Assembly (NCBI GenBank): GCA_965233705.1
Contig: CBDDTF010000004.1
Span: forward strand, 310,001-374,000
Direction: 5' to 3'
Source: Algihabitans sp965233705
GTDB taxonomy: Bacteria; Pseudomonadota; Alphaproteobacteria; Kiloniellales; DSM-21159
DNA length: 64,000 nucleotides
Each line of letters begins with the position of its first letter. The first letter of the stretch is position 1. The translations under genes and the position numbers were made by a program. Shown piece by piece: positions 10,300 through 18,989 of the stretch. A model generated the notes under the pieces. It saw only the letters and a list, made by a program, of their open reading frames with translations, was not told the DNA's origin and searched no databases.

Positions 10300-12056
10300 C
10301 GCAGCCCCCGGCGATGGCGCGCCCGCCAGGCCGGCAGGGCGACCGCGGCGGCGAAGGCCAGCAGGGGCAGTGCCGCCTGCAGGAAGGCGTAGACCCCGAC
10401 CACGCGCCGGTCGGCCCCGGCGGCCAGGGCCACCGCCTCGGTCGTCAGGGTGGCGTAGCGCCCGGCGCCGGCGAAGAGGGTGGGCAGATACTGCGCCACG
10501 CTGACGGCGAAGCCGACCGCCGCGGCGAACAGCAGCGGGCGCAGCAGCATCGGCAGCTTGACCCGCCAGAACACCGCCAGCGGCCCGGCGCCCAGGCAGC
10601 GCGCGCTGCGCAGGTAGCGTGGGTCGAGCCGGCGCCAGGGCTCGGCCAGGGCCAGGAAGACGTAGGGCAGCACGAACAGCAGATGGCTCCAGACCAGGGC
10701 GGTGAAGCTGCCGTCGAGCCCGGCCAGCACGGCCAGCACCTGGGCGCCGAACAGGAAGGCGACCTGCGGCACCAGCAGCGGCAGGTAGAGCAGCCAAAGG
10801 GCGCGGGTCGGCCGCCGTCCGCTGCGCTGTTCCTGCTCCAGGCAGCCGAGCACCAGCAGCACGGCGAGCCCGGCGGCGGCCAGGCCGATCGCCAGGGTGG
10901 TCCAGCCGCTCTCGGCGGCGCCGGCGAGCTGCCGGCTCCAGGTGGACAGATGCAGGTCCTCGGGCCAGGCCGCCGGCCAGCGCCAGCGCCCGGCCAGGGA
11001 CCAGAGCGCCATCACCAGCAGGCCGCCGAAGCCGAGTCCCAGCAGCGCCCAGAGCGCCGCCGACCAGCCGGCGCGCACCACCCGGCCGCGGCCGCCGCGC
11101 GCGCCGCCGGCGATCCAACGGCGTCCGAGGTGGACGGCCAGCAGCTCGCCGCCGCGCCACAGGGCGATGCCGACGACCACCAGCAGGAGCTGCAGCGTCG
11201 CCCCGGCGGCGCCGACGAAGCGCAGCGCCAGGTCCGGGTCGTTGAACCAGTCGAACACCAGCACTGCCAGGGTGGGCGGCGCCGTCGGGCCGAGGATCAG
11301 CGCCATGTCGATCACCGACAGGGAAAAGGCGAGCACGGCGTAGAGCGGCAGGCGAAGCTGCGGGTAGACCGCCGGCAGCACGGTCTTCAGCCAAGCCACC
11401 GTCGGGCCGTAGCCCAGCGAGCGGGCCGTGGCCAGGCGCTGGGCGCTCTGCACCTGGCCCAGCGCGCCCAGCAGCATCAGCAGCAGGAAGGGGGTCTCTT
11501 TCACTGCCAGCGCCAGGGCCAGGGCCAGGCCGTGGCGGTCCTGGATCGTCGCCACGTCCGGCGGCAGCTCCAGCCCGGTGGCCCAGGGCGAGACCAGGCG
11601 CAGTAGCAGGCCGCTGGGCGCCAGCAGGAAGGCGATGCCGATGGCGATGGCCGCGTGCGGCACCGCCAGCAACGGCGCCAGCAGGCGCGTCGCCTGGCGG
11701 TAGGCCCAGGTGCCGTGGGCCGCGGCGGCGAAGCCGACGGTCAGGGCGAAGGACAGCAGGGTCGCGCCGAAGCCGGAGATCAGCGTCGCGCTCAGCGCGC
11801 CCGGCAGCGCCGGGTCGGCCAGCAGGCGCCGCCAGGGCGCCAGGGTCAGCGTGTCGCCGCCCAGGCTGGGCAGCAGGCCGAAGGCCGGCAGCCAGGTCCC
11901 CAGCAGACCGGCGGCGACCGGCAGCAGGAATAGCGCCAGGGTCAGCGGCGGCACCAGGGCGAGAGGCGAGAAGGGGCCGCGCGGCGCGCGGGCCGGCGGG
12001 CGCGGGACGCTGACGGGCACCGGGGCGCTACCGCAGGTAACGCCGGCGCCAGGCAT
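10296..12056 (-). CDS. ynjC: ABC transporter permease, fused two-domain, YnjC-type
   Basis: A 586-residue inner-membrane protein with about 12 predicted hydrophobic segments in two homologous halves. Each half has an EAA-type cytoplasmic loop. It is the translocation pore for the YnjB/YnjD partners. Its start overlaps the end of ynjB by 29 nt, and its stop overlaps ynjD, so the three genes form one operon. The N-terminal ~25 residues are Pro/Arg-rich, so the true start may be slightly downstream. Confidence 0.85.
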   Translation of the reverse strand: MPGAGVTCGSAPVPVSVPRPPARAPRGPFSPLALVPPLTLALFLLPVAAGLLGTWLPAFGLLPSLGGDTLTLAPWRRLLADPALPGALSATLISGFGATLLSFALTVGFAAAAHGTWAYRQATRLLAPLLAVPHAAIAIGIAFLLAPSGLLLRLVSPWATGLELPPDVATIQDRHGLALALALAVKETPFLLLMLLGALGQVQSAQRLATARSLGYGPTVAWLKTVLPAVYPQLRLPLYAVLAFSLSVIDMALILGPTAPPTLAVLVFDWFNDPDLALRFVGAAGATLQLLLVVVGIALWRGGELLAVHLGRRWIAGGARGGRGRVVRAGWSAALWALLGLGFGGLLVMALWSLAGRWRWPAAWPEDLHLSTWSRQLAGAAESGWTTLAIGLAAAGLAVLLVLGCLEQEQRSGRRPTRALWLLYLPLLVPQVAFLFGAQVLAVLAGLDGSFTALVWSHLLFVLPYVFLALAEPWRRLDPRYLRSARCLGAGPLAVFWRVKLPMLLRPLLFAAAVGFAVSVAQYLPTLFAGAGRYATLTTEAVALAAGADRRVVGVYAFLQAALPLLAFAAAVALPAWRARHRRGLR

Positions 12057-13353
12057 CCTCCAGCGCGGTCATCCAGCTCGGGTGCGGCTCCAGCAACACC
12101 GGGCCAAGCTCGTCGGGCGCCAGGGTGGCGACGCCGCGCGGGATGGCCGCGAAGCGCGCGCGCGCCTCGGGGGGCAGCTTGTCCAGCGCCAGCACCGTGT
12201 CGTCGCCCCAGACCTCCGGGTTCTGCTTGCGGGCCTGGGCTTCGGGACTCATCAGGAAGTTCGCCACCACCATGGCCGCGGACGGCGCGCTGGCGTTGAA
12301 GGGGATGGCGACGAAGTGGGTGTTGCCGATGGTGCCCGCGGGAAAGACGAAGGTGCGCACGGACGCCGGGAGCTGGCCGGCGGCGATCAGCGAGGAGGCC
12401 TCGCCCGGGTGGAAGGACAGGGCGATGTCGAGCTCGCCGTCGTCGAGCAGGCGGCGCTGGGCCGGGCCGCTGGGGGGAAAGGCCCGGCCGCCGCGCCAGA
12501 GGGTCGGGTGCAGCGCGTCGAGGTAGGCCCACAGCGGCTGCGTGGCGGCCGCGAAGGCGGCCTCGCCGGCGGCGGTGTCGGGCAGGGGGCGCTGCAGCCG
12601 GTCGGCGTCGGGCGCGAGCTCGATCAGCACCTGCTTGAGGAAGGTCGAGCCCATGAAGTCCGGCGGCGCCGGGTAGGTGAAGCGGCCCGGATTGGCCGCC
12701 GCCCAGGCGGCCAGCGCGACGGCGTCCTCGGGCGTGTCGGCGATGCGCGCGGAGTCGTACATGAAGGTGAGCTTCGACATGCCCCAGGGCGCCTCCAGCC
12801 CCTCGGTCGGCACGGTGAAGTCGATCAGGGTGGTCGGCTTGCCCTCGGTGTCGACCAGGGCGAAGTTCGGCAGTTCGGCGACGAAGGGGCCGAACAGCAG
12901 GTCCGCCTCCTTCATCGCGGCGAAGTTCTCGCCGTTGATCCAGATGAGATCGACGCTGCCGGCGTCGGTGTTGCCGGCCGCCTTTTCCGCCAGCACGCGG
13001 GCGACGGCGTCGGCCGTGTCGGACAGCTTCACCTGCTCCAGCTCGACGCCGTAGCGCGCGGCGACCTGCGCCCCGACCCAGTCGATGTAGGCGTTGATCC
13101 GCGCGTCGCCGCCCCAGGCGTTGAAGTAGACCGTCTGCCCCTCGGCCCGCTCCAGCGCCTCGGCGAAGTCGGGCACCGCGCGCGGCGCCTGCGCCTGCGC
13201 CAGCGCCTGCGCCTCTGCGCCGGCGGCGGGCAGGCCGAGCGCGGCCAGGCCGGCCAGCAGCAGCGCGGCCCCGGCCCTGCTGCGCCGACGCGTCAACGAC
13301 GCGGCGCGGGCGGCGCCGGTGGAGGAGGAAAGCGGCATCGGCAGCAGCGGCAT
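12028..13353 (-). CDS. ynjB: ABC transporter substrate-binding protein, YnjB-type
   Basis: A 441-residue periplasmic binding protein. An N-terminal stretch with TRRRSR followed by a hydrophobic core and an AAGAEA region looks like a cleaved signal peptide. The mature protein begins a family-typical strand QTVYFNAWGGDARINAYI, which matches YnjB-like proteins. First gene of the ynjBCD operon. Substrate unknown. The interval 13354-13629 upstream contains no gene. Confidence 0.85.
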   Translation of the reverse strand: MPLLPMPLSSSTGAARAASLTRRRSRAGAALLLAGLAALGLPAAGAEAQALAQAQAPRAVPDFAEALERAEGQTVYFNAWGGDARINAYIDWVGAQVAARYGVELEQVKLSDTADAVARVLAEKAAGNTDAGSVDLIWINGENFAAMKEADLLFGPFVAELPNFALVDTEGKPTTLIDFTVPTEGLEAPWGMSKLTFMYDSARIADTPEDAVALAAWAAANPGRFTYPAPPDFMGSTFLKQVLIELAPDADRLQRPLPDTAAGEAAFAAATQPLWAYLDALHPTLWRGGRAFPPSGPAQRRLLDDGELDIALSFHPGEASSLIAAGQLPASVRTFVFPAGTIGNTHFVAIPFNASAPSAAMVVANFLMSPEAQARKQNPEVWGDDTVLALDKLPPEARARFAAIPRGVATLAPDELGPVLLEPHPSWMTALEDAWRRRYLR

Positions 13354-13629
13354 CGGCGGGGCTCCGCAGAGGGGAAACGCTGGCCGGCAAGTCTACTGCA
13401 GCCGGCGAAGAGGGCCAGCCGGCAAGCTAAGGGGGCGGAGTCCCCCTGTCAGCCCGGCCGGCGCCGCCTTCACGCAGGCGTGACCGCGCCGCGCCCGGCG
13501 ACCTCCGTGCGCTCCGACCTGCCGTTTCGCGCATCCGGCGCTTGCGCGACGCCCCCCGCCCGGCTTACATGGAGCCTACGCAGGGCGCCTCGACGGCACG
13601 GCGAAGCCGGTCCGGGGCGCCGGCCCGGC

Positions 13630-13704
13630 GCGGGTGTAGCTCAGTGGTAGAGCAGTAGCTTCCCAAGCTACGTGTCGTGGGTTCGATTCCCATCACCCGC
13701 TCCA
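13630..13704 (+). tRNA. tRNA-Gly(CCC)
   Basis: A full cloverleaf: acceptor GCGGGTG/CACCCGC, D-arm GCTC-AGTGGTA-GAGC, anticodon stem GTAGC/GCTAC with loop TTCCCAA (anticodon CCC), and T-arm GTGGG-TTCGATT-CCCAT. Discriminator T is followed by an encoded CCA. Confidence 0.97.
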
Positions 13705-13844
13705 TTTCCCGCCTGTCCGGCCCGAAGCCAGACCCAGGACGGCCCAGCCCGGCACGCCGGAGACCTTGGACCGCCGGGGTCCGCCGGGCGCGATCGGATC
13801 GCGCTCTGTCGAACCGCCGCGGCCGTCCGCAGGCCTCCGGTCCG

Positions 13845-14480
13845 CTAGACACCTTCGAGGGCAAGCTTGACGCCGAGCCCGACGAGGACGAGACCGCCGC
13901 ATCGACGGATCGCCTTCGCGCGGCGGGCCGTCTTCCGCGGCGAGCGGAACAGAGCGTGCGACAGCTCGATCAGGACGAGGTCCGTCAGGGAGAACAGAAC
14001 GTTCACGACGAGGCCGAGGACGAGAATCTGCATCCAGAGCGGGAATGTCGCCCCGGGGTCGGCGAATTGCGAAAGGAATACGAAGAAGAAGACGAAGGAT
14101 TTCGGATTGAGGATCTCGACCAAGAAGCTGTCGCGCAGGGCCCCTCCGACGCCCCGGTCGCGTCTACGTTCGGCCTCCGCGTCGGGGAGCTCGGCCGGCG
14201 CCAGGAGATAGCGGACGCCCATCGCGACCAAGTAGAGGGCGCCGGCCAGCCGCATGACGAGGAAGAGGGCGGGTTCGGCATGCAAAAGCGCGCTCGCCCC
14301 GGCGGCGGCGGCCGTGACGTGCCCGAGGCCGGCGATGTGAAAGCCGACGGCAGATCGCCAGCCGCCGCGCCGGCCCAGAACGGCGGTCTGCGCCGCGGCG
14401 TAGAACATGGACGGTCCGGGGATGCAGGCGAACGCCACGGAGGCGAGGAAGAACGACAGCAACACGTCGGACGAGGGCAT
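13845..14480 (-). CDS. LysE/RhtB family amino-acid exporter
   Basis: A 211-residue membrane protein with about six hydrophobic segments. The LysE-family N-terminal motif IPGPSMFYAAAQTAVLGRR and the mid-protein NPKSFVFFFVFLSQF segment are seen. It probably exports an amino acid or derivative. A second in-frame ATG at 14507 would add nine charged residues; the 14480 start (MPSSDVLLSF) fits the family better. Confidence 0.88.
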   Translation of the reverse strand: MPSSDVLLSFFLASVAFACIPGPSMFYAAAQTAVLGRRGGWRSAVGFHIAGLGHVTAAAAGASALLHAEPALFLVMRLAGALYLVAMGVRYLLAPAELPDAEAERRRDRGVGGALRDSFLVEILNPKSFVFFFVFLSQFADPGATFPLWMQILVLGLVVNVLFSLTDLVLIELSHALFRSPRKTARRAKAIRRCGGLVLVGLGVKLALEGV

Positions 14481-14571
14481 GCCGCGTGTCTCCGAAAGCC
14501 GCCGCACCGCCCGCGGCTCGCTCCGCCGAGAGTCACGATACCGCGGGGCGTGCTCGGCCCGAGGGCGTCAT

Positions 14572-14600
14572 TTGGTCGCCCGCAAGCACAGGCGTATAAT
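14572..14600 (+). promoter_or_regulatory. Sigma-70-like promoter pointing into the IS5 element
   Basis: TTGGTC at 14572-14577 and TATAAT at 14595-14600 are 17 bp apart, close to the housekeeping consensus and rare in this GC-rich DNA. No gene begins downstream before the IS element at 14684, so it may drive a short RNA or be the promoter of something interrupted by the insertion. Confidence 0.5.
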
Positions 14601-14683
14601 GTGTTAGAGCCGAGGCAGTCGACCTGAGGGGACCCCCTGAATGCAACCGTGGCGCGGGTCCATACGGTCGCAAACCGTCCTAG

Positions 14684-15548
14684 GTTGAATCGACATTCAG
14701 CGCGTCCAGAGCCTGGCGGCGGCGATTTGCAGGAAGCTGAGGAAGTGGATGACGCGCCGGTCGAAGCGCGTGGCGATACGGCGGAAGTGCTTGAGTCTGT
14801 TGAAGCATCGCTCGACGGTGTTTCTCATCTTGTAGGCTTCGGCGTCGTCGGCGATGAGCCGCTTTCGGGTCGGATTGCAGGGGATCACCGCCGCGGCGCC
14901 GAGGTCTGCGACCAGTGCCCTGATGGCGTTGGAGTCGTCGGCCTTGTCGGCCAGCACGCGGCGCGGCGACAGGCCGTTGAGAAGCACCGGGGCGAGCGGC
15001 GCGTCGCCGCGCTGGCCGGGCGTCAGGACCAGCTTGAGCGGCCGGCCCAGGGCGTCGACCGCCATGCGAATCTTGGTGGTCAGTCCGCCTCGCGAACGCC
15101 CCAGAGCCTGATCCCCCCTTGTTGGCCGCCGCCCTTTCCGGTGGCCGCCTGCTGGTGTGCCCTCACAAGGCTGGAATCAAGGCTCACATAATCGTTGCCG
15201 GGATCGCGGATCAAATGCGCGACCACGCGCTCCCACACGCCCGCCCTGGCCCAGCGAGTGAAGCGCTTGTGCACCGTCTTCCACTCGCCGTAACGTTCGG
15301 GCAGGTCATGCCAGTGCGCCCCGGATCGCAAGACCCAGAGCACCCCGTTCACAAAGGTCCGATTGTCCGAGGCCGACCGTCCCGGCTCGCCCGGCTTGCC
15401 GGGCAGCAAATCCTTGATCCGGTCCCAGTGTTCAGGGCTCAGCTCGTAACGCTTCGGTCGGGACATCCAAGGGCTCCAGACAAACGAATCTGGAGCCCTA
15501 TGACTCATACCTCGACCCCCCTCGTGATTCCCTGAATGTCGATTGGAC
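14684..15548 (-). mobile_element. IS5-family (IS427-like) insertion sequence
   Basis: An 865-bp element with near-perfect 17-bp terminal inverted repeats (GTTGAATCGACATTCAG left, GTCCAATCGACATTCAG right), bounded on both sides by CTAG, the expected 4-bp target duplication. It contains one transposase split over two frames. The right-hand CTAG is also the edge of a type A palindromic element, so the insertion used a CTAG provided by that repeat family. Confidence 0.92.
14697..15466 (-). CDS. IS5-family transposase, two frames joined by -1 frameshift
   Basis: The first frame starts with MSRPKRYELSPEHWDRIKDL (15466) and contains the N-terminal DUF4096-type region and the first catalytic Asp (VSLDSSLVRAHQQ). 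It ends in frame at 15080 with VREAD. The second frame, one base back, carries ALGRSRGGLTTKIRMAVDAL, the second Asp (VLADKADDSN) and the Glu region (VERCFNRLKHFR). A run of six G at the junction is a plausible slippery site. This arrangement is standard for the IS427 group, so the transposase is probably functional. Confidence 0.88.
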
Positions 15549-15549
15549 C

Positions 15550-15685
15550 TAGAGTGATTTGCGACCGTTTGGACGCGCGTCAGCGCGTCCGCCGGTCGCG
15601 AAAAATCACTCTAACCCTTTGGTGTAGAGCAGGTTTCTTGTGATCGGCGGACCCACGCTGCGGGTCCAAACGATCACAATCTGCT

Positions 15686-15688
<3 letters not shown>
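15550..15688. repeat. Composite of palindromic elements A and B
   Basis: Element A (15551-15612) folds AGAGTGATTT-GCGACCG against CGGTCGCG-AAAATCACTCT with an inner GGACGCGCG/CGCGTCC stem. Element B (15626-15687) folds AGAGCAG and GTGATCG against CGATCAC and CTGCTCT with an inner GACCC/GGGTC stem. Both are bounded by TA. A near-identical A+B composite lies at 26761-26897. The right TA of B, read on the minus strand, gives the TAG stop of speE. Confidence 0.9.
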
Positions 15689-16530
<842 letters not shown>

Positions 16531-16534
<4 letters not shown>

Positions 16535-17010
16535 AGCGACTGGCCCCGCAGATGCTCGGTGACGGCCACGTAGCTCGGCGCGAAGCCCTCGCGCAGCACC
16601 TCGACGGCCTGGTGCGGCTGCGCGTCGCCGCACATGAAGATGTCGAGCGCGGCGTAGTCGCGCTCCGGCCAGGAGTGGATCGAGATGTGGGATTCCGCCA
16701 GCACCGCCACGCCGGAGATGCCGTCGTTCGGCGTGAAGTGGTGCAGGTGGATATGCAGCAGAGTCGCGCCGGCCTGCTCGACACAGCGCGTCAGCACCGC
16801 CTCGACGTGATCGAGCTCGTCGATGCGCTTGGCACCCCAGAGGTCGACGATCAGATGCGTGCCGGCAAACTCCTTGCCGTCGCGCACGATGAAATGGTCC
16901 TTCCGCTCCTCCGAGGTGGAGAGAGCGTCAGAGGGTACTTCCTCCTGGGTGGTGCTTGAACCTCGATCCAAGTCCATCCCCAATTGGAAGAGGGCGGCAT
17001 CATGAGACAT
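16531..17010 (-). CDS. speD: S-adenosylmethionine decarboxylase proenzyme
   Basis: Provides decarboxylated SAM for spermidine synthesis. The short bacterial class 1B type is recognised by AESHISIHSWPE, where self-cleavage before Ser creates the pyruvoyl cofactor. 159 residues from the ATG at 17010 (MSHDAALFQ), which has a GGGAGG-type ribosome site. An acidic ~35-residue N-terminal extension precedes the conserved core (GTHLIVDLWGAKRIDE). Coupled to speE by a 4-nt overlap. Confidence 0.93.
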
Positions 17011-17319
17011 CTCGTCCTCCCCAACCAGCAGATGAGCCCCGCCGGAGCGTCCGGCGAATGAGCCGCGCGATATGACGGTTTCCCCGGCGGAAATCAAGGG
17101 GCGATTGCGGGAAATGCGGCAGGATCGCCGGGGAAGAGCCCTGCGTTGCGCGCATGCGCAAGACTCGCAACCCGCCCGTGGTCCCGCCGCAAGATTCGAA
17201 GCTGGGCGCGGCCGTCCCTTGGCCGGCGTGCGCGCATTTTTTCGCATGTCACGGTGAACCTTTGACCCGGATCGGCGTTCGCGTCATCAAGGGTTCCCAG
17301 ACGGGAAGGTGAGGACCGC
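17011..17319. other. Divergent intergenic region speD / DUF2237
   Basis: 309 bp between two divergently transcribed genes, so it holds both promoters. A short AT-rich stretch (about 17225-17260) is the best promoter candidate. I see no gene or recognisable riboswitch. Confidence 0.4.
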
Positions 17320-17694
17320 ATGGACGAGCCGCGCGAGAACGTGCTGGGCGAGCCGCTGGAGGGCTGCTGCAGCGACCCCCTGACGGGCTTCTACCGCAAC
17401 GGCCGCTGCGATACCGGTCCCCAGGACCGGGGCCTGCACACGGTCTGCGCCGAAATAACGGAAGCCTTTCTGGCCCATGCCAAGGCCCGGGGCAACGACC
17501 TCTCGCGGCCGCGGCCGGAGCGGGCCTTCCGCGGCCTGCGGCCGGGCGACCGCTGGTGTCTCTGCGCCGCGCGCTGGCAGGAGGCCTTCGAGGCCGGCGT
17601 GGCGCCGCCGGTCAGCCTGCGGGCGACCCACAGGCGCGCCCTCGAGGTCTGCCGCCTGGCCGATCTCAAGGCCCACGCCCTGGACCTGAGTTGA
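17320..17694 (+). CDS. DUF2237 family protein
   Basis: A 124-residue protein matching the DUF2237 (COG3651) pattern over its whole length: NVLGEPLEGCCSDPLTGFYR, HTVCAEITEAFL, GNDLSRPRPE, and GDRWCLCAARWQEA near the C-terminal half. The spaced cysteines (C-C, C, C, C-x-C) suggest metal or disulfide chemistry, but the family function is unknown. Confidence 0.88.
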   Translation: MDEPRENVLGEPLEGCCSDPLTGFYRNGRCDTGPQDRGLHTVCAEITEAFLAHAKARGNDLSRPRPERAFRGLRPGDRWCLCAARWQEAFEAGVAPPVSLRATHRRALEVCRLADLKAHALDLS

Positions 17695-17767
17695 GCGGCC
17701 GCCGGCCGGGCGCCGCAGCGCCTCGGAGCGTTGCCCCGCGCCGGCAGGCCCGCCGGCGCGGGGCCAT

Positions 17768-17857
17768 GCGATCACAGCCTGCTCTGACAGCCTGCTCGAG
17801 AGCGATCTGCGACCGCCGGACGCGCTGACGCGCGTCTGAACGGTCGCAAATCGCTCT
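17768..17857. repeat. Palindromic element A with remnant of B
   Basis: 17799-17857 pairs AGAGCGATCTGCGACCG with CGGTCGCAAATCGCTCT around an inner GGACGCGC/GCGCGTC stem, a type A element. Upstream, GCGATCACAGCCTGCTCTGA (17769-17788) resembles the right arm of type B. The right-hand TA of the element is part of the stop codon of the next gene on the minus strand. Confidence 0.8.
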
Positions 17858-18437
17858 AGAAGATCCCCTCGAAGACGCCGCGCTCGCGCCGCTCGATGGT
17901 CGGGGCGCCGGCGCCGGTCACCGGCTCGCCCAGGGCGCGGCTCTCGCGCAGGCGCCGCGCCTCGGCCTCGGCGTCGACGATGTCGCCGCTCGGCTGGGCG
18001 TCGCGCCAGAAGATCAGCGCCTCCAGGAAATCCTGGCTTTCCTCGTTGACGCGCTGGGTCTCGCGGTCGACCACCTGGCGGATGTCGGGCTCGGCCTCGT
18101 CGGCGCCGGCCTCGACCAGGATGGCGCGCTCGCCCAGGGAGCGGCCGTCGTCGGGCATCACCTCGCGCACGCTCGGCTGCTGGTCGCCGAGCCGGAACAC
18201 GGTGCGCCGGGCCTGGTCGGTCGGGGTGCCCACCTGCGGGCGCGCCGCGCCGGGCCGGGGCGGGCGCAGCGCGAACTCCGGCGGCACCGTCAAGGGCGCG
18301 CGCGAGACCACGCGGAACTCGTCGGGGGACTGCTTGTCGAGGCCGAACTGCTCGCGCACGCCGCCGCAGCCGGCCAGCGTCACCGCGGCCAGGGCCAGGC
18401 AGAGAAGGCGGGTCCGACGCATCATCGTCCTGCGCAT
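17856..18437 (-). CDS. DUF3035 lipoprotein
   Basis: A 193-residue outer-membrane lipoprotein with a signal peptide and lipobox LAGC. The mature part starts GGVREQFGLDKQSPDEF and then VVSRAPLTVPPEFALRPP, the hallmark of DUF3035, a family of alphaproteobacterial lipoproteins without assigned function. The start 18437 is the first of several ATGs (MRRTMMRRTRLL). It lies 39 nt downstream of lspA, whose product would process its signal peptide. The stop TAG is formed by the flanking palindromic element. Confidence 0.85.
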   Translation of the reverse strand: MRRTMMRRTRLLCLALAAVTLAGCGGVREQFGLDKQSPDEFRVVSRAPLTVPPEFALRPPRPGAARPQVGTPTDQARRTVFRLGDQQPSVREVMPDDGRSLGERAILVEAGADEAEPDIRQVVDRETQRVNEESQDFLEALIFWRDAQPSGDIVDAEAEARRLRESRALGEPVTGAGAPTIERRERGVFEGIF

Positions 18438-18476
18438 GATCGTTTTCGTACCCCTAGGGTTTCCAGCCGCCACCTT

Positions 18477-18983
18477 TTACCGCTTGGGGGCCGGTGCGAA
18501 CAAGCCGTCAAGCAGCAGCAGGCCGACGCCGACCACGATGGCGCAGTCGGCCAGGTTGAAGGCCGGCCAGTGATAGCCGGAGAGATGGAAGTCCAGAAAG
18601 TCGACCACGCCGGGCTGGGTGAAGCGGTCGATCACGTTGCCCAGCGCGCCGCCGACGATCAGCCCGGCGCTCAGACGCGGCAGCGCGCGGGTCTGACTGC
18701 GCAGCCAGGCCAGCAGGCCGGCGACGATGGCCAGCGCGATGCCGGCCAGCAGGTAGGGCTTCCACCAGTAGTCGCTGGCCAGCAGGCCGAAGGCGACGCC
18801 GCGATTGAAGGTCAGCACCAGGTTGAAGAAGCCGGTCACCGGCAGGAACTCGCCGGGCTGCAGCCGCTCCAAAACCAGCCCCTTGGCGATCTGGTCGGCC
18901 AGGGTGACCGCCGCGGCCAGGGCGAGCGTCGCGGGCGGCAGCAGCCGCCCGCGGGCGCCGGGCTTGGAGGTCTCGCCGGTCAC
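18477..18983 (-). CDS. lspA: Lipoprotein signal peptidase II
   Basis: Cleaves signal peptides of prolipoproteins in the inner membrane. 168 residues with four hydrophobic segments. The catalytic Asp pair is visible in GNVIDRF and FNLADCAI, and the FNRGVAFG motif is present. It follows ileS by 6 nt, the common ileS-lspA operon. Confidence 0.95.
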   Translation of the reverse strand: MTGETSKPGARGRLLPPATLALAAAVTLADQIAKGLVLERLQPGEFLPVTGFFNLVLTFNRGVAFGLLASDYWWKPYLLAGIALAIVAGLLAWLRSQTRALPRLSAGLIVGGALGNVIDRFTQPGVVDFLDFHLSGYHWPAFNLADCAIVVGVGLLLLDGLFAPAPKR

Positions 18984-18989
18984 GCCCGG

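Noticed and set aside
13565..13864. 99-codon minus-strand frame over the tRNA-Gly gene
   Set aside because: It crosses the tRNA and encodes the false peptide MGIEPTTRSLGSYCSTTELHP-like sequence known as a common artefact of antisense tRNA translation.
16981..17319. SAM or polyamine riboswitch before speD
   Set aside because: No recognisable conserved riboswitch core could be found by eye in the leader.
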